A stretch of 49,113 bases of DNA, from NCBI RefSeq assembly GCF_014645795.1, contig NZ_BMMK01000039.1:1-49113 (forward strand), written 5' to 3'. The notes under the pieces were generated by a model that saw only the letters and a program-made list of their open reading frames with translations, ran no database searches and was not told the origin of the DNA. The position numbers were made by a program, and so were the translations under genes. This DNA comes from Longimycelium tulufanense. Its GTDB lineage: Bacteria > Actinomycetota > Actinomycetes > Mycobacteriales > Pseudonocardiaceae. Positions 46,696 through 49,113 of this stretch are shown in pieces (the first letter of the stretch is position 1; every line of letters begins with the position of its first letter).

Positions 46696-47952
46696 TCAGT
46701 ATACCGGCTCGGGCGTGGGCTCTGGCCACCGTGGTCCCCCGTTGCCGGGTCCGGGGCCCGCGAGCGGGGTGTCACGGCCCGCGCCCCGGCCGAGAACGAC
46801 CTGGATCACGCCCACGGTGAGCAGGGTGGCCATCGGCACCGCCCACCCCCCGGACAGGTCGCGCAGCAGACCGATGGCCAGCGGGCCCACCGCGGCGATC
46901 AGGTACCCCATCGTCTGCGCCATGGCCGACAGGGAGGCGGCCAGGTGCGCGTCGGGCGCTCGCAGCCCGATCAGGGTGAGGGCGAGCCCGAACGCGGCGC
47001 CCTGGGCCAGGCCGAGCAACACCGCCCACAGCCACGTGGTCCACAGCGGCAACTCGAGGATGCCGGCCAGGGCGACCAACGTCGCCACCGTGACCAGGGT
47101 GGTGAGACCGCGCTGGTCGTTCGCCCGCCGGCAGAGCAGTGGTACCGCGAACGAGCCGGCGACCTGCGACAGGGTGGCCAGGGAAAGCACCAGCCCGGCC
47201 GCTGCCTCCGACATCCCGCGGTCGACGCACATCGTGGGCAACCAGCTGAAGACGACGTAGGCCAGCAGCGACTGGCTACCCATGAAGCCGGTGACCTGCC
47301 AGGCCAGCCGGTCGCGCCACAGCCCCCGCGTGCCGCCCGTCGCCCCCGCCGGGCGCGCCGCCCGTAACGCGGGCCGTACCCAGAATCCCATGGCGAGCAC
47401 GGGGAAGGCCGCGGTCAGGGCCAGGGGCAGGCGCCAGTCCGAGCCCAGTGCGTGCTGGACCGGGACGACGGCGCCGGCCGCGGCCGCGCCGCTGAGCGTG
47501 AGGCTCATGCTGTACACGGCGGTCACCGCCGGGACGCGGTGCGGGAAGTCACGTTTGATCAGGCTGGGAAGCGTCACGTTGGCGACGCCGATGGCCGCAC
47601 CCACCAGGACCGTGCCGGCGAGCAGCGGGACCATGCCGGATCCGGTGCGTAGCAGGATCCCCGCGAGCAGCACTGGCAGGACGCCGAGCAGCACCCGTTC
47701 CTCGCCGAACCTGCGCCGCAGCGACGGTGCGAGCGCCGCGAAGGCGCCGAGACACAGCACGGGCAGGGTGGTCAGCACGCCCGCAGCCGACGCGGACAGC
47801 CCCAAGTCGGTCCGGATCTGGCTGACCAGCGACCCGACGCTGGTGATCGGTGCCCGCAGGGTGAAGGCGATCAGTACGACCGCCACGAGCATCCCGATCA
47901 CTCGCGTCGCCGGGCTCGGTGGCCGGGTCACCTGCTCCGTGTGCTCGATCAT
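46696..47952 (-). CDS. CynX/NimT-type MFS transporter
   Basis: 418 residues, twelve membrane segments, similar to cyanate/nitroimidazole-type MFS proteins (LRAPITSVGSLVSQIRTDLGLS near the start, GVANVTLPSLIKRDFP near 124). Probably an exporter. ATG at 47952 with GGGGGAG six bases upstream. Divergent from the GntR regulator, which likely controls it. Confidence 0.88.
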   Translation of the reverse strand: MIEHTEQVTRPPSPATRVIGMLVAVVLIAFTLRAPITSVGSLVSQIRTDLGLSASAAGVLTTLPVLCLGAFAALAPSLRRRFGEERVLLGVLPVLLAGILLRTGSGMVPLLAGTVLVGAAIGVANVTLPSLIKRDFPHRVPAVTAVYSMSLTLSGAAAAGAVVPVQHALGSDWRLPLALTAAFPVLAMGFWVRPALRAARPAGATGGTRGLWRDRLAWQVTGFMGSQSLLAYVVFSWLPTMCVDRGMSEAAAGLVLSLATLSQVAGSFAVPLLCRRANDQRGLTTLVTVATLVALAGILELPLWTTWLWAVLLGLAQGAAFGLALTLIGLRAPDAHLAASLSAMAQTMGYLIAAVGPLAIGLLRDLSGGWAVPMATLLTVGVIQVVLGRGAGRDTPLAGPGPGNGGPRWPEPTPEPVY

Positions 47953-47973
47953 CACAGCTCCCCCAGCACAAAC

Positions 47974-47991
47974 ATAGGATGTCTGACCTAT
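47974..47991. promoter_or_regulatory. Operator-like inverted repeat for the GntR/FCD regulator
   Basis: ATAGG-N8-CCTAT around a GTCTGAC core lies between the divergent transporter and regulator genes. FCD-type GntR proteins bind sites with a GTC-GAC type core, so this is the likely shared operator. Confidence 0.55.
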
Positions 47992-48038
47992 CGTACGTGG
48001 ATATGGCTACCATGTGCCGTCCGGTGGCGGGAGGTCAT

Positions 48039-48725
48039 GTGCTGCGGAACGTGGGGCGGGTCTCAACGGTTGATGCGGTGATCGCCGAGCTGCGAACCGC
48101 GCTGACGCAGGGTGTCTGGCAGGTGGGCGACCGGATTCCGGCCGAGGTCGAGTTGGCCCGGCAGCTCGGGGTGAGCCGGGCTCCGGTGCGGGAGGCACTG
48201 CGCGCCCTGGTGCACGTCGGGGTCCTGGAGGCACGCCAGGGCGACGGCACGTACGTGCGGACCACGGCGGACCCGATGCCGATGCTCGACCAGATGGGCC
48301 GGGCGTCCGCCCGGGACGCCTTCGAGGTCCAGCTGGCCTACGACGTGCAGGCCGCCCGGTTCGCCGCCGAACGACGCACCGACCAGGACCTGGCTCGACT
48401 GCGGGAGATGCTGCAACGCCGGGACGAGGCGGTGGGCGCCCAGGAGTTCGCCGACGAGGACGCCCGCTTCCACCTCGGGGTGGTGGAGGCGTCGCACAAC
48501 CCACTGTTGATCGAGTGCTACCGCTACTTCGGCCACCGCCTGCGGGATGCGTTGTACCGATTGCGAATGGACCGCCAGGTTCCGGAGAGCGGCCCCGACC
48601 CGCATCACGCGCTGGTCGCGGCAATCGCCGCCGGAGACCCGGAAGGCGCCGCACTCGCGGCACGCAAGGCGATCGAGCCGAGCCTGAACGCCCTCAACTC
48701 CCTGCTACCCCCGCGTACCCGCTGA
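48039..48725 (+). CDS. GntR-family regulator with FCD domain
   Basis: 228 residues: winged helix (about 8-75, with LGVSRAPVREALRALVHVGVLEARQGDGTYV) and an all-helical FCD ligand-binding domain with the metal-binding ADEDARFHLGVVEASHNPLL segment. Represses neighbouring transport genes until an organic acid or related ligand binds. GTG at 48039 has GGGAGG only four bases upstream; ATG at 48012 is an alternative. Confidence 0.88.
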   Translation: MLRNVGRVSTVDAVIAELRTALTQGVWQVGDRIPAEVELARQLGVSRAPVREALRALVHVGVLEARQGDGTYVRTTADPMPMLDQMGRASARDAFEVQLAYDVQAARFAAERRTDQDLARLREMLQRRDEAVGAQEFADEDARFHLGVVEASHNPLLIECYRYFGHRLRDALYRLRMDRQVPESGPDPHHALVAAIAAGDPEGAALAARKAIEPSLNALNSLLPPRTR

Positions 48726-49104
48726 CGCCCTCCGCGCCGCCCGCCCCCGGCACCAGCGGGCGTGTTCCCGCCGATGCTCTCGCCGGAGCAATGCACCGCC
48801 CGCGCTCCCGGGGTGGCACGACAACCAGGAAGCCGTCCCCCGCCGACGGGGCCGCGGACCCGGCACACGCCGGCCACCATCGCCGGCTCCACTTCCCGCC
48901 CGGCGAAGCCGCTCGCTCGTCCGGTGGCAGCGCCAATACGCGCGCCACCGCCGACACCGATCCGACTCCCAACCCCTGATCACCAGCAGGCCAGCCGCGA
49001 CCAGGGCCAGACCAGCGAGCTCCGAGATCATCGGAACATCCCCCCGTCCCCTGTTACCTTCTTTTGTGGCCCCAGGTTGGGGCTGTCAGGCCACCGGTCC
49101 CGGC
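48726..49104. other. Intergenic region, possible small membrane protein
   Basis: A minus-strand ATG at 49031 starts ISELAGLALVAAGLLVIRGW, a membrane-like segment with GGGGGG nearby, but the frame then turns Arg-rich, suggesting a frameshifted or spurious gene. A GCCCCA-GGT-TGGGGC hairpin lies at about 49062-49076. An ATG at 49105 may open the next plus-strand gene. Confidence 0.3.
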
Positions 49105-49113
49105 ATGACTGAG

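Noticed and set aside
44425-47367. 980-codon plus-strand frame over dnaX and the SRP RNA
   Set aside because: Antisense of dnaX and of the CynX-type transporter; low-complexity Gly/Arg/Val protein with no motif.

Overview
The window is high-GC actinobacterial DNA, most likely from the Pseudonocardiales or a close relative. The grounds are the WhiB protein, frequent GTG starts, tight ATGA/GTGA stop-start overlaps, the SRP RNA-dnaX-ybaB-recR cluster and the lysC-asd pair. It has two parts: the right-hand 14.4 kb of an integrated actinomycete integrative and conjugative element (AICE), and about 34.7 kb of chromosome.

Element, 1-14386. Its right end is a 45-bp copy of the 3' half of tRNA-Pro(CGG) at 14342-14386, so the left junction, the intact tRNA and the integrase should lie left of base 1. 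A long minus-strand operon runs from 10034 to the left edge: a dozen small accessory genes (WhiB, Cys-rich proteins, a lipoprotein, many unknowns), small membrane proteins, a TraB/FtsK-type translocase, a primase-polymerase and a truncated C5-cytosine methyltransferase. Facing it on the plus strand are a short GntR regulator (Kor-like), a helix-turn-helix protein with an internal duplication, and an aminoglycoside-phosphotransferase-fold kinase; the last two look less GC-rich than their surroundings. A Phd/RelE-type pair, with a frameshifted toxin, sits next to the attachment site. Three non-coding patterns stand out: a heptamer repeated seven times just downstream of traB (candidate transfer locus), a 42-46 bp hairpin repeated four times between operon genes, and a 15-bp motif repeated three times before the helix-turn-helix gene.

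Chromosome, 14387-49113. In order: methyltransferase and S9 peptidase; Dps; FMN reductase divergent from a DCC thiol oxidoreductase; a decayed two-gene locus; Fur-type regulator with catalase; MFS exporter; sugar kinase with a VOC protein; a DUF2993-like protein; lysC-asd; a membrane mannosyltransferase; a nitroreductase; leuA behind a leucine-rich leader peptide; a five-gene peptide ABC transporter followed by a class II aldolase; a uridine-kinase-like protein; recR-ybaB; a second S9 peptidase; a PepSY lipoprotein; dnaX with SRP RNA; and a CynX-type transporter divergent from an FCD-type GntR regulator.

All calls come from reading the sequence and recalled family knowledge; no database search was run. 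Small element genes without a named family are left unnamed.
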